A stretch of 64,000 nt of DNA from Aliivibrio fischeri (GTDB taxonomy: Bacteria > Pseudomonadota > Gammaproteobacteria > Enterobacterales > Vibrionaceae), in NCBI RefSeq assembly GCF_009727955.1, contig NZ_WOBR01000009.1, positions 18,174-82,173 on the forward strand. The letters run 5' to 3'. Of the stretch, positions 27,817 through 37,164 are shown piece after piece. Position 1 is the first letter of the stretch. Each line of letters starts with the position of its first letter. Position numbers and translations under genes: made by a program. Below the pieces are notes generated by a model. The model did not search any database. It was not told the DNA's origin and saw nothing but the letters and a program-made list of their open reading frames with translations.

Positions 27817-30036
27817 ATGTCTTTCCGTCAGTGTCTTCTTTTTATTTTTGTGTTTTTCCCACTTTCTGCATGGGCTAAATTTTTCTCAGCTCCAATTCTG
27901 AATGATGCTTACCAACTTTTAGATACCAAACCTGCGCAATCACTTAGAATCGTTAATCAATATCTTGAGCAAAGACAAATCTCGCCGGGTCAAAATCCGA
28001 ATCAAATTCCAATTAATAACGATTCTGAACGCACCATTAGAACACCAATAAGTACTGTTGAAGCTTTTCAAATTAAAGCTCTAGCCAATAAAAGATTAAA
28101 TAAAAATAGAGACTCCATTGAGTCTATTAAAGAAGCTATTTCTCTTGCTAAAGACTTTCAATTAAAGTCAGGCTATTTGGAATCTAAATTAATCTATGCT
28201 TACTTATGGTGGAACTTAACCAAAGATATAGATGAGACAAACAGTATCTTAGCAATTATTGAGCAAGAATTACTTGAATCTGGCAACAGCATTGGTATTC
28301 ACGATAAATTGTATTTTGGCTTTGCATTAATTCATGCTGAAGTTGAATCTGAACAAGGTAATAACAGCAAAGCGCAACAATATTACAAACAAGCAATGAC
28401 TCATGGGGCAAAACTAAAAGATCCAAGCAGCCTCATTTTCTATCATATTTCTTATGGTCGACACTTTTTAAAGAACAAACAATTTGATCAAGCATTAACA
28501 GAGTTATTAAGTGCTTACTGGCAATCAATTGAAGCGGATCAAAGTGGTCAACTAGCTAGAGCTAACTTCTTATTAGGTGAGCTTTTTTTCCAAAGAAAGG
28601 TACTGGATAAAGCGCTTGAACACGCCTCGCAATCAGCCGAATTTTACGGTCGTTACAATAACAGCGAGCAACTTTCTAACGTTTTAACCTTAATAGCTCA
28701 AATACACCTTAAACAAGGTCGATTCAACTTGGCGTTAGTGCAGTACTTTAACGCTCTGGATCAAGAGAAAGAAAAAAATAACGTTAATAAATTAATCTCA
28801 TTACGATTAGATATCGCAAATACTTATTTCTTACTCTACAACTACGCATTAAGTGAGCATTACTTAAAACAAGCCAACAACCTTAATGAATACGTAAAAC
28901 TACCAAAGCAGAAAGCAAGAGCGGCTCTTCTACAAGCAAAATTGAATCTAATCAACAATAAGCCAGATCTAGCTATTAATGATATTCAAACTGCGATTGT
29001 TTATAGCAAAAAAGACAATGATAAACCGCTAAAATTACAGTCTCAGAAATTGCTTTCTGAAACCTATGAAAAAATGGGATTATTTGAAGCGGCATTAAAG
29101 GCCCAGCGTGAATACGAAACGCTGAACTCATCTATTCAAGCAGTTCAAAACGAAATCAATGAAGAAGTATTTAGACAACAAAAAAGTATTATTGAACAAT
29201 CTCTGCACTACCAAGGATTAGAAGCTCAATTAAAAGAGAATCATTTACAAACGCTTAAAATTCAAAAAATTGCAGGGTTCTTAGTTGCATTGCTAACGAT
29301 TATTTCAATTTATGCATTCAGAAAACAACAAGTGAATCGTTTCTTGAAAAAACGTCTCCATCTGTTACTAAATAAATATTACACCCACCCTCGCAGTGGA
29401 TTACGTAACTTACGTCTACTCACAGAGAGATTACCGTCATCACTACAGCAAAGTAGCTCTAATATCGAACAATGGCATTTAGGTGAATTAATTAACGAGC
29501 CACTAAGTGATAGATTAAGATTTACGCTATTCCATATTCCTATGTTACAAGAGCTATATCTAACTCATGGCTACCAAGAAGGTTTATCAATTGAAAAAGC
29601 GTTTGGTGATTACTTATCTTCTGTTGTGACTTCTCCAAGTCGTATTTATCATTTTTCGGATGCAAGCTTTCTCTATATCGAGCATAAATCAGATTCAACC
29701 TGTAGCGTTCAAGAAATGGCTGAAACCGTTCAAACTTGGATCAATAATTTTGATTCAAACATTTTAACTGATAAGACAGTTAATATAGGAATGGTTGAAT
29801 ACCCATTTTTACCACGAGCCTACACTGCAATTAATGATAGAGAATTAATTGATATTCTATTAATGGCGACTAATGCAGCCCAACATTTGAGTGAAGAGCT
29901 ATCAAGTAGCCAATGGGTAAACTATCGAGCGATAGATAACGCACCAGCAGCAAGTTTTGCAAGTAATAATATACGCTTAGCTTGTGAACAAGCTATTAAC
30001 CAAGGTTTAATAAAGGTAATAACATCAAGGAATTAG
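27817..30036 (+). CDS. TPR-repeat membrane protein with a degenerate GGDEF-like domain
   Basis: The product of 739 residues begins with a signal peptide (MSFRQCLLFIFVFFPLSAWA). About 420 residues of TPR-like helical repeats follow in the periplasm (for example ANFLLGELFFQRKVLDKALEHASQSAEFY), then one transmembrane helix (IAGFLVALLTIISIYAF) and a cytoplasmic domain. HPRSGLRNLRLLTERL in that domain resembles the DxLTGLxNRR start of GGDEF domains, but no GGDEF motif or metal aspartate is seen, so it is probably not a cyclase. An ATG nine codons upstream is possible. It is 175 bp before a true GGDEF gene, suggesting a signalling pair. Confidence 0.75.
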   Translation: MSFRQCLLFIFVFFPLSAWAKFFSAPILNDAYQLLDTKPAQSLRIVNQYLEQRQISPGQNPNQIPINNDSERTIRTPISTVEAFQIKALANKRLNKNRDSIESIKEAISLAKDFQLKSGYLESKLIYAYLWWNLTKDIDETNSILAIIEQELLESGNSIGIHDKLYFGFALIHAEVESEQGNNSKAQQYYKQAMTHGAKLKDPSSLIFYHISYGRHFLKNKQFDQALTELLSAYWQSIEADQSGQLARANFLLGELFFQRKVLDKALEHASQSAEFYGRYNNSEQLSNVLTLIAQIHLKQGRFNLALVQYFNALDQEKEKNNVNKLISLRLDIANTYFLLYNYALSEHYLKQANNLNEYVKLPKQKARAALLQAKLNLINNKPDLAINDIQTAIVYSKKDNDKPLKLQSQKLLSETYEKMGLFEAALKAQREYETLNSSIQAVQNEINEEVFRQQKSIIEQSLHYQGLEAQLKENHLQTLKIQKIAGFLVALLTIISIYAFRKQQVNRFLKKRLHLLLNKYYTHPRSGLRNLRLLTERLPSSLQQSSSNIEQWHLGELINEPLSDRLRFTLFHIPMLQELYLTHGYQEGLSIEKAFGDYLSSVVTSPSRIYHFSDASFLYIEHKSDSTCSVQEMAETVQTWINNFDSNILTDKTVNIGMVEYPFLPRAYTAINDRELIDILLMATNAAQHLSEELSSSQWVNYRAIDNAPAASFASNNIRLACEQAINQGLIKVITSRN

Positions 30037-30211
30037 TAACAAAAATGAATAATGCATCACAAAATTAACATTAACGGCATAGTAATGATTATCAATTAAA
30101 CAAATTTGATACTTTATTTTAGTCAGTTACTAATATCTTTGTTACTATGAAAATATTGACCTATTTATAGGTTATCGCTATCTATCAATGTGAGTTTTTA
30201 CCTAAGTTATT

Positions 30212-31774
30212 ATGATTGAAGTATCCATTGTTGCCTCTGAATTAAACCAACTTAAGCAACAGCTAGATCAAACACGCCTATCACACCGAGACACTACGTT
30301 AAAATCACGTCGTGAAATAATGCTATTAAAACGTATTATTCTGCGATTTTGTGCTGCGTGTAAACATCATGATAGCGACCTAGATAAAGAGATTGTTGAA
30401 CTTGCTACTAGCATTGAACAAGTAGAAAACACATCAGATCTTACAGTTCGTATTGCTACTTTTGAACGCTTAATTAATCGATATAAGCAGAATGTTCAAA
30501 AAGAGCATTCAATGATGGAAGATCATATTTCTTATTGTGGTGAAACGCTACAACGAGTCATTGGCTTACCTGCCGGACTTAAGAGAGATCTTCGTAACTT
30601 ATTACAACACCCTTCTCACGATGGCAGTAAACATATTCAACGTATTGTTCGACTTATTGAGCTTTATGAGCGAGCGATCAAATTCATTTCAGTTGGCCAA
30701 TTATCATCTGAAATCAATTCAAATGAAATTATTGATGTTGATACTCAAGAGCAATTGAGTAATGAATTACAGCATTTAATTTCTGAATTAGATTTTGATA
30801 GTACGTCAGGAAAAGACTTACTGGAAATCCGTAATAAACTACTGACAGGTGTTGATGCTGTTTCTTTGATTGATCTTGCACTTCAAACCCTTAAGTTAGT
30901 ATTGGAAGGCACAAACAATGAACGTAAAGCATCACAAGCGTTTGTTGGTGAAATGAATACGCAAGTTGCTCAAATCATAAAAACAAGTGAACAAAACCAA
31001 GAAAAAAGCCAAGCTTATTTAGAACAACGCTCCCTATTAAATGAAGAATACTCCTTGCTAGTAAAGCAAGCAGAGAACTTATTAGACAGCAAAATAAGCA
31101 TGCAAGATCATAAAGCTCAAATGGCTCTACTACTTAGTGAAATGAGTGATTTATCTGAACGTAATAAAGCCATGCAAGAGCGTGAAGCCGCATTAATTGA
31201 GCGACACGAATACGCAACCAAAAAGCTTAATGTTCTTTATGAAGAAACTCTTGAATACCGTCGCCAATTAAACAATCAGCAACAACGTATTTTTAAAGAT
31301 CCACTTACCAAAGTCTATAACCGAGCAGCAATGCACGAACGTCTTGATTTAGAATATAAACGTTGGGTACGCCATCAACACTCTTTAGTACTTAGTATCA
31401 TCGATATCGATCAGTTCAAGCGCATTAACAAAAATTATGGCCATTTGGCTGGAGATAAAGCACTTAGCATTATCGCAAAAACCATCGAAAACCAAGTATC
31501 AGACACAGATTTTGTTGCCCGCTTCAGTGGCGAAGAATTTTTAATTTTATTTACAGAAACCACTGATGATGAAAGAAATAAAGTACTAACCAATATTCAG
31601 TCAGCGATTGCGAAACTGCCATTTAAATTCAAAGATAACCATGTAAAAATCACGGTTTCAATTTGCAGCTCAGAGTTCACAAATAGTGACATACCTGAAA
31701 AAGTCATTGAACGTTCAATACAAGCATTATACAAACAAAAAGCAAAAGGTATTGAGCAACTCATTAGTGCGTAG
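30212..31774 (+). CDS. Probable diguanylate cyclase with SGEEF signature
   Basis: A cytosolic protein of 520 residues. The N-terminal 340 residues are helical and coiled coil; the C-terminal 170 form a GGDEF domain. DPLTKVYNRAAMHERL and SIIDIDQFKRINKNYGHLAGDKAL are typical, with the metal-binding aspartates present. The signature is SGEEF rather than GGEEF, a variant that is active in some cyclases. The inhibitory RxxD site five residues upstream is lacking (SDTD). No membrane segment. It should make c-di-GMP, controlling biofilm or motility, but activity is inference. Confidence 0.85.
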   Translation: MIEVSIVASELNQLKQQLDQTRLSHRDTTLKSRREIMLLKRIILRFCAACKHHDSDLDKEIVELATSIEQVENTSDLTVRIATFERLINRYKQNVQKEHSMMEDHISYCGETLQRVIGLPAGLKRDLRNLLQHPSHDGSKHIQRIVRLIELYERAIKFISVGQLSSEINSNEIIDVDTQEQLSNELQHLISELDFDSTSGKDLLEIRNKLLTGVDAVSLIDLALQTLKLVLEGTNNERKASQAFVGEMNTQVAQIIKTSEQNQEKSQAYLEQRSLLNEEYSLLVKQAENLLDSKISMQDHKAQMALLLSEMSDLSERNKAMQEREAALIERHEYATKKLNVLYEETLEYRRQLNNQQQRIFKDPLTKVYNRAAMHERLDLEYKRWVRHQHSLVLSIIDIDQFKRINKNYGHLAGDKALSIIAKTIENQVSDTDFVARFSGEEFLILFTETTDDERNKVLTNIQSAIAKLPFKFKDNHVKITVSICSSEFTNSDIPEKVIERSIQALYKQKAKGIEQLISA

Positions 31775-31925
31775 TTATCATTAGAATTTCGTTTTTTTAC
31801 TGATAACTAAATACCAAATAGCATTATAACCCTCTCAGTTTTTTACAATTTTCCTAGCAAAAGTCTCTTTTGCTGTGTAAGTTTATTATTCGAACAATAA
31901 TAAAAATACGCAAGGGAGGCACAAT

Positions 31926-33284
31926 ATGATTACTCATATAAGCCCTGCAGGTAGCATGGATTTGCTATCACAATTAGAAGTTGATCAGTTAAAGAAAACC
32001 GCTTCAAGTGAACTTTACCGTATGTATCGAAACTGTACACTAGCGGTATTAAATTCAGGAAGTCATACAGATAGTTCAAAAGAATTATTAGATAAATATC
32101 AATCATTTGATGTTGCTGTTACGCGCCGAGATCGTGGAATTAAACTTGAATTAAATAACCCACCAGAGCACGCATTCGTTGATGGGACTATCATTAAAGG
32201 TATTCAAGAACATCTATTTTCTGTTTTACGTGACATGGTTTACGTGAACATGCAAATCGCGGATCACAATCGACTAAATCTTACCAAAGCCACTCACCTA
32301 ACCAACTTAGTATTTAGTATCTTGCGTAATGCAAAAGCCTTGCATACCGGTATTGAGCCTAACTTAGTCGTATGTTGGGGTGGACATTCAATTAATCCTG
32401 TCGAATACCAATACACTCGTGAAGTCGGCCATGAGCTTGGGCTACGTGAATTAAATATTTGTACTGGCTGTGGTCCCGGTGCAATGGAAGGCCCAATGAA
32501 AGGAGCCGCTATTGGTCATGCGAAACAACGCTATAACGATAGTCGATTTGTTGGTCTAACCGAGCCATCAATTATTGCGGCAGAGCCACCAAACCCTATC
32601 GTAAATGAACTTATCATTATGCCTGACATTGAAAAACGTCTAGAAGCGTTTGTACGTATGGCTCATGGTATTGTTATTTTCCCAGGGGGCCCAGGAACGG
32701 CAGAAGAGTTGCTTTATATCTTAGGGATCATGATGAACCCAGCTAATAGACAACAGCCTATGCCTATCGTACTTACTGGTCCAAAAGAGAGTGAGGCTTA
32801 TTTCCGCTCTATTGATACCTTTATTCGTGATACCTTAGGTGAAGAAGCCACTCACTATTATGATATTGTTATTGGTGACCCAGCTAAAGCAGCGGTTTTC
32901 ATTAATCATGGTATTAAGAAAGTAAAAGAATATCGTAAAGCAACGGATGACTCTTATAGCTTTAACTGGGCTCTGAAAATTGAACCTGAGTTTCAGTTAC
33001 CATTTGAACCAACCCATGAAGCGATGTCAGCTTTAGATTTACATTTAAATCAGCCTAAAGAAACATTAGCTGCCAACTTACGTCAAGCATTCTCAGGAAT
33101 TGTCTCTGGTAATGTGAAAGCCGAAGGTATTGCAGAGATCGAAAAGCACGGTGTATTTAAACTGCATGGTGATCCTGCCTTAATGAAAAAGATGGATCGC
33201 TTACTTCAAGACTTTGTAAAACAAGGTCGAATGAAGTTACCGGGTTCTAAGTACGAGCCTTGCTATAAAATCGTTATGGATTAA
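31926..33284 (+). CDS. ppnN: Nucleotide 5'-monophosphate nucleosidase PpnN
   Basis: PpnN (YgdH) cleaves purine and pyrimidine nucleotides to base and ribose-5-phosphate and is stimulated by (p)ppGpp in E. coli. The protein is 452 residues, full length. The Rossmann core contains [20 protein letters not shown] and [13 protein letters not shown], the LOG-like motif. GGGAGG is an excellent ribosome site. It stands alone, followed by a terminator. Confidence 0.95.
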   Translation: MITHISPAGSMDLLSQLEVDQLKKTASSELYRMYRNCTLAVLNSGSHTDSSKELLDKYQSFDVAVTRRDRGIKLELNNPPEHAFVDGTIIKGIQEHLFSVLRDMVYVNMQIADHNRLNLTKATHLTNLVFSILRNAKALHTGIEPNLVVCWGGHSINPVEYQYTREVGHELGLRELNICTGCGPGAMEGPMKGAAIGHAKQRYNDSRFVGLTEPSIIAAEPPNPIVNELIIMPDIEKRLEAFVRMAHGIVIFPGGPGTAEELLYILGIMMNPANRQQPMPIVLTGPKESEAYFRSIDTFIRDTLGEEATHYYDIVIGDPAKAAVFINHGIKKVKEYRKATDDSYSFNWALKIEPEFQLPFEPTHEAMSALDLHLNQPKETLAANLRQAFSGIVSGNVKAEGIAEIEKHGVFKLHGDPALMKKMDRLLQDFVKQGRMKLPGSKYEPCYKIVMD

Positions 33285-33319
33285 GGCTGGAATTTTTCAC
33301 CTTCACTAACGTACAATAA

Positions 33320-33350
33320 TAAGCCTATGCAGAATGCGTAGGCTTTTTCT
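33320..33350 (+). terminator. Terminator of ppnN
   Basis: AAGCCTATGC and GCGTAGGCTT pair (one mismatch) around five bases and are followed by TTTCTTTTTTT. Confidence 0.88.
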
Positions 33351-33377
33351 TTTTTTATAGATAGGAATGAATACGTT

Positions 33378-34157
33378 ATGGCAATTCATCTGGTTATTAT
33401 TGACGCTCTTAATCTTATTCGTCGCGTTCACTCTGCTCAACCTAACCAAGATGATATCCAAACGGTTATCACCACCACTACTCGAACTATTAATAAAATA
33501 TTAAAAGAAACAGAGCCAACTCATATCATTGCGGTATTTGATCATCATCTTCAAGATCGAGGATGGCGTGCAGAAATTCTTCCTCAATATAAAGAAGACA
33601 GAAAGCCCATGCCAGAAGCATTACAGAAAGGCATGGATGATATCCAAGAAGCATGGTGGAAACTAGGCATTGATTCACTGCTTTCTGATGGTGATGAAGC
33701 GGATGACTTGGTTGCCACCCTAGCCAATAAAGTAGCTGTGCATAATGAACAAGTTACGATTATTTCTACCGATAAAGGCTACTGTCAGTTACTCTCTCCT
33801 ACTTTACGTATTCGAGATTATTTCCAACATCGCTGGTTAGATGCTCCTTTTGTAGAAAAAGAGTTTGGGTTAAAGCCTGAACAATTGGCTGATTACTGGG
33901 GATTAGCTGGGATCAGTTCAAGCAAAATTACGGGGATTCCGGGAGTCGGTCCAAAAGCAGCCTTAGAAATTCTAACTCAATTCCCAACGATTGAGGCCGC
34001 AAACGAATCTGAAGATTTACCTAAAAAATACCGTAAGAAATTTGATGAGCATTATGAAACCGCTATTTTATGTCGTCAGGTTGCGGGGTTAAGAACGGAT
34101 ATTGAGCTTGGGTTTAATTTGCAAGATATACGATATGAGAAAGGGACTAGGGACTAG
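33378..34157 (+). CDS. xni: Flap endonuclease Xni (ExoIX)
   Basis: Xni is a structure-specific endonuclease of the 5'-nuclease (FEN) family. The 259-residue protein has VIIDALNLIRRVH, AVFDHHLQDRGWRAE, DGDEADDLVATLA and the helix-hairpin-helix KITGIPGVGPKAALEIL. Its last codons run into the tandem heptamer GGGACTA (34143-34163), and the stop codon TAG is formed by the second and third repeat units. The last residues (GTRD) are therefore repeat-encoded. Confidence 0.94.
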   Translation: MAIHLVIIDALNLIRRVHSAQPNQDDIQTVITTTTRTINKILKETEPTHIIAVFDHHLQDRGWRAEILPQYKEDRKPMPEALQKGMDDIQEAWWKLGIDSLLSDGDEADDLVATLANKVAVHNEQVTIISTDKGYCQLLSPTLRIRDYFQHRWLDAPFVEKEFGLKPEQLADYWGLAGISSSKITGIPGVGPKAALEILTQFPTIEAANESEDLPKKYRKKFDEHYETAILCRQVAGLRTDIELGFNLQDIRYEKGTRD

Positions 34158-34163
34158 GGACTA
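34143..34163. repeat. Tandem heptamer (GGGACTA) x3 at the xni stop codon
   Basis: Three exact copies in a row. The reading frame of xni enters the array and ends within it; change in copy number would move the stop codon only slightly, because each unit carries a TAG in one of the frames. Confidence 0.85.
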
Positions 34164-34299
34164 CCAAGTATCATGAATATAATGTGCTTTTCTGCAAAAG
34201 AAAGATGGCTATATTTGATGTGGTTATCAAAACGATGACAAACAGTTTTTTTGCGCCAAAGCACACCATATTCAACATCGTACCTAAATAATCTCAACA

Positions 34300-34322
34300 C
34301 CTAATAGCCTAATAGCCTAATA
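34300..34322. repeat. Tandem octamer (CCTAATAG) x2.9
   Basis: Two complete copies and seven bases of a third, in the same xni-rlmM spacer as the heptamer array. No gene is seen in the 262-bp spacer. Confidence 0.8.
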
Positions 34323-34335
34323 TTGAAGTTAAATA

Positions 34336-34375
34336 AAAACGCCCGCTGATTATCAACATCAGCGGGCGTTTTTTA
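34336..34375. terminator. Bidirectional terminator between xni and rlmM
   Basis: AACGCCCGCTGA and TCAGCGGGCGTT form a perfect 12-bp stem, with A-rich flank before and T-run after. Confidence 0.93.
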
Positions 34376-34419
34376 TTTATCAATAATTTGGATTACACCA
34401 ATATTCGTATGAAACAGTA

Positions 34420-35511
34420 TTAGTGTGGAGAAATATTTGAAATCGCTTGGATATGAACAGTGATTTCTTCACGGTCATGATACAAATGCTTAGCTTGAAG
34501 CTTGTATTGGAAACCATTTTTCTTTAAGAAATCTTTTAGGTTTTCAATATCTTGAAGAACCTCATCGTAACGACCTTTCATTGGTAATTTAAGGTTAAAT
34601 AGCGCTTCTTTTGCCCAACCTTTAATTAGCCACTCACCCATAAGATGCGCAACACGAGCTGGTTTCTCAACCATGTCACAAATTAGCCATGTTACGTTCT
34701 TTCTTGGTGGTTCAAATTTAAAACCATCAACCATGTGGTGTTTCACTTGGCCTGTATCCATTAAGCTTTGAGCCATCATGCCATTATCAATCGCATGAAC
34801 AAACATAGAACGCTTAACCAATTGGTAAGTCCAGCCACCAGGACACGCACCTAAATCAACACCCCACATGCCTGATGCCAAACGCGTATCCCACTCTTCT
34901 TTTGGAATAAATACGTGAAACGCTTCTTCCAATTTCAATGTTGAACGACTTGGCGCATCAGCAGGGAATTTCAAACGAGGAATACCCATAAAGAACTGAG
35001 AGTTATTGTTTGTGTAAGAGTAACCTACATAACAGTGACCCGGAGCAATAAAGCAAATATGCAAAACAGGGATTCGATTTGAATCTCTTTCTGTTAGCAT
35101 TTTCTTTCCACGTAAAGCCTGACGCATTGGTACAGTAAATTTACGACAGAATTTTAATAGTTCTTTTGCTTCGTTAGTATCTGGCGTTTCAATACGAATA
35201 TCACCACAACAAGGCACATCTTCAACTTCAGATAACGCATCTAAAATCGGAGAAATACGATCATCTTTTGGTAAATCACTAACTTCAACTGCAACCGCAA
35301 ACATTTGACGAGCAAAAATTAACTCATTAAATTTAATTTCACGAATTAATCGGTCTGCATCGCCTTCCTGATAGCATTCAAATAACACATAACCCGTATT
35401 ATTTTTTAGGCGAGGGAAACCAAACACTTCTAGTTGAGTGGCTTTATCTTGGATCTCACCTGCACACTCTTTTTCAAAACCAGAGCGACAATAGAACATT
35501 ACTTGTTTCAC
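34420..35511 (-). CDS. rlmM: 23S rRNA 2'-O-ribose methyltransferase RlmM
   Basis: RlmM methylates the 2'-O of C2498 in 23S rRNA. The 363-residue protein has an N-terminal THUMP-like domain ([17 protein letters not shown]) and a Rossmann-fold methyltransferase with SAM motif [16 protein letters not shown] and catalytic region [14 protein letters not shown]. The C-terminus includes [12 protein letters not shown]. The start codon overlaps the ygdD stop (ATGA), showing coupling. Confidence 0.96.
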   Translation of the reverse strand: MKQVMFYCRSGFEKECAGEIQDKATQLEVFGFPRLKNNTGYVLFECYQEGDADRLIREIKFNELIFARQMFAVAVEVSDLPKDDRISPILDALSEVEDVPCCGDIRIETPDTNEAKELLKFCRKFTVPMRQALRGKKMLTERDSNRIPVLHICFIAPGHCYVGYSYTNNNSQFFMGIPRLKFPADAPSRSTLKLEEAFHVFIPKEEWDTRLASGMWGVDLGACPGGWTYQLVKRSMFVHAIDNGMMAQSLMDTGQVKHHMVDGFKFEPPRKNVTWLICDMVEKPARVAHLMGEWLIKGWAKEALFNLKLPMKGRYDEVLQDIENLKDFLKKNGFQYKLQAKHLYHDREEITVHIQAISNISPH

Positions 35512-35894
35512 TTTGAAACCTCAGTCAAACGATAAGTTGAAATAGCCAGTATTAACCAGCCAATAATAAAACAGAATCCACCTAATGGCGTTATTGGTCC
35601 GAACCATTTAACACCAGTGAATACTAACGCATATAAACTACCACTAAAGAAAAGCATCCCAATGGTAAATAGCAAAGCCGCGTATGATACCCCTTTTGAA
35701 AATGAATTTCTCAACAAAATTCCACATCCAAATAAAGCAAGGGTATGCCACATTTGATATTGAACTGCAGTTTCATATACATCAAGTAGATAAGGAGATA
35801 AAACCGCTTTCAAACCATGAGCACCAAATGCCCCTAGCCCAACAGTTAATGCTCCACTCATACTCGCAATCAATAAACATAAGCGACTATTCAT
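35508..35894 (-). CDS. ygdD: DUF423 family inner-membrane protein YgdD
   Basis: A small polytopic membrane protein of about 128 residues with four hydrophobic segments and the family motif [10 protein letters not shown] near the N-terminus, plus FSGSLY and FGPITPLGG. Function unknown. Two adjacent ATG codons and an upstream TTG are possible starts; MNSRLCLL is chosen by comparison with E. coli YgdD. Overlaps the end of gcvA by 8 bp and the start of rlmM by 4 bp, so gcvA-ygdD-rlmM read as one operon, as in E. coli. Confidence 0.9.
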   Translation of the reverse strand: MNSRLCLLIASMSGALTVGLGAFGAHGLKAVLSPYLLDVYETAVQYQMWHTLALFGCGILLRNSFSKGVSYAALLFTIGMLFFSGSLYALVFTGVKWFGPITPLGGFCFIIGWLILAISTYRLTEVSK

Positions 35895-36795
35895 CATCCA
35901 CAATCTCTTGTTCGCTACGAGCTTTACTTAAAATCCACTCTCTAAACGTAGCAATACGACCGGTATCAGCCTGTTTTTCATTACATACAAGATAAAAAGC
36001 ATTCTTACTCACCAATACTTCTTCAAATGGAGCAACCAAACGGCCCGCATCTAATTCAGGTTGAGCTAAAACGTTATTACCTAACGCAATACCTTGCCCG
36101 TGAGCAGCAGCTTGTAACACCATAGTTGAGTGACTAAAAATAGGCCCTTGGTTTACATTCATGCCAGCTAATTCGTAATGCTTAACAAACTGCTTCCAGT
36201 CTTTACGAGAAGTATCATGCAATAACGTATGGAACCGCAAATCATCAATCGTCGCTAATGGTTTTTCATTCAGTAGCACTTGAGGTGAACATAATGGTAA
36301 TAACTGCTCTTGATATAACAGTTCAACACGAAGACCCGGCCAATTACCTCGACCATAATAAATAGCAACATCCACATCTTCTGTTAATGAACCTTCATCC
36401 ATATCAACGGCTTTAATACGAACATCAATATCTGGCTCTTGGTTATTAAAATCCGATAATCTTGGTACCAACCATTGAATAGCAAAACTTGGCGGCAAAC
36501 TAATAGTTAATGCACCTTTGGCGCTTCTTTCCAATACTTTATCTGTTGCTTCAGATAAAGAAGAGAAGATTTCTTTAATGTCTAAAAAGTAGCTCTGTCC
36601 CTCTTCTGTTAATAACAAAGAGCGATTTCGGCGTCGAAAAAGTTTAAGACCAAGAAACTCTTCTAATGCTTTGATTTGATGGCTAACTGCCGCTTGTGTA
36701 ACAAATAATTCTTCTGCTGCACGCGTGAAGCTTAAGTGCCTGGCTGCCGCTTCAAACACACGTAAAGAATTTAAAGGTGGTAATCTTCGAGACAT
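35887..36795 (-). CDS. gcvA: Glycine cleavage system LysR-type regulator GcvA
   Basis: GcvA activates the gcv operon when glycine is high and drives gcvB. The 302-residue LysR protein begins SRRLPPLNSLRVFEAAARHLSFTRAAEELFVTQAAVSHQIKALEEFLG, almost identical to E. coli GcvA, followed by the effector domain. Its divergent partner is the GcvB RNA (36888-37091), an arrangement shared with E. coli. Confidence 0.95.
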   Translation of the reverse strand: MSRRLPPLNSLRVFEAAARHLSFTRAAEELFVTQAAVSHQIKALEEFLGLKLFRRRNRSLLLTEEGQSYFLDIKEIFSSLSEATDKVLERSAKGALTISLPPSFAIQWLVPRLSDFNNQEPDIDVRIKAVDMDEGSLTEDVDVAIYYGRGNWPGLRVELLYQEQLLPLCSPQVLLNEKPLATIDDLRFHTLLHDTSRKDWKQFVKHYELAGMNVNQGPIFSHSTMVLQAAAHGQGIALGNNVLAQPELDAGRLVAPFEEVLVSKNAFYLVCNEKQADTGRIATFREWILSKARSEQEIVDDE

Positions 36796-36852
36796 AAGAA
36801 CTCACATTTTGAACCATTAGTTTTTTTAATGCCAAGTATTATAATTTGTCCA

Positions 36853-36881
36853 TTGTCGAACTACCAGATAAAACCTAATAT
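36853..36881 (+). promoter_or_regulatory. Promoter of gcvB
   Basis: TTGTCG (36853-36858) and TAATAT (36876-36881) have ideal 17-bp spacing. A CTAAT motif on the minus strand near 36820 may be part of a GcvA site. Confidence 0.65.
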
Positions 36882-36887
36882 TAGCCC

Positions 36888-37091
36888 CGTAGTTTAGAGG
36901 TAAGACATATATTCCTCCCTGAATATTTTTCCCCTCTCTCTAAACTGCAATGTTGTGTTTGCATATTGGCTCGACTGTTAGAGCCCGATCATTGATATCA
37001 ACTTATTGATACCAATGCTCAATATTTCCTGTGTTTTTGACCTATGGTTAAAAAAGATTAGTTAGCACCGTTTAATACGGTGCTTTTTTTT
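36888..37091 (+). ncRNA. gcvB: GcvB small regulatory RNA
   Basis: GcvB is an Hfq-dependent RNA that represses many amino-acid and peptide transporter messages. Diagnostic parts are present: a 5' stem (AGTTTAGAG at 36891 with CTCTAAACT at 36938), the G/U-rich seed region R1 (TGTTGTGTTTGCATATTGG, 36951-36969), a small hairpin GGCTC..GAGCC, and the final terminator AGCACCG..CGGTGCT with eight T, very like that of E. coli GcvB. The length of about 204 nt and the position divergent from gcvA match E. coli. The 5' end is placed from the promoter. Confidence 0.93.
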
Positions 37092-37164
37092 GCCTGTAAT
37101 TTTGACTTACGCACCAGAAATCCGCATCATTCTCCTGTTTGCTAACCCAATGAAGAAAATTCTT

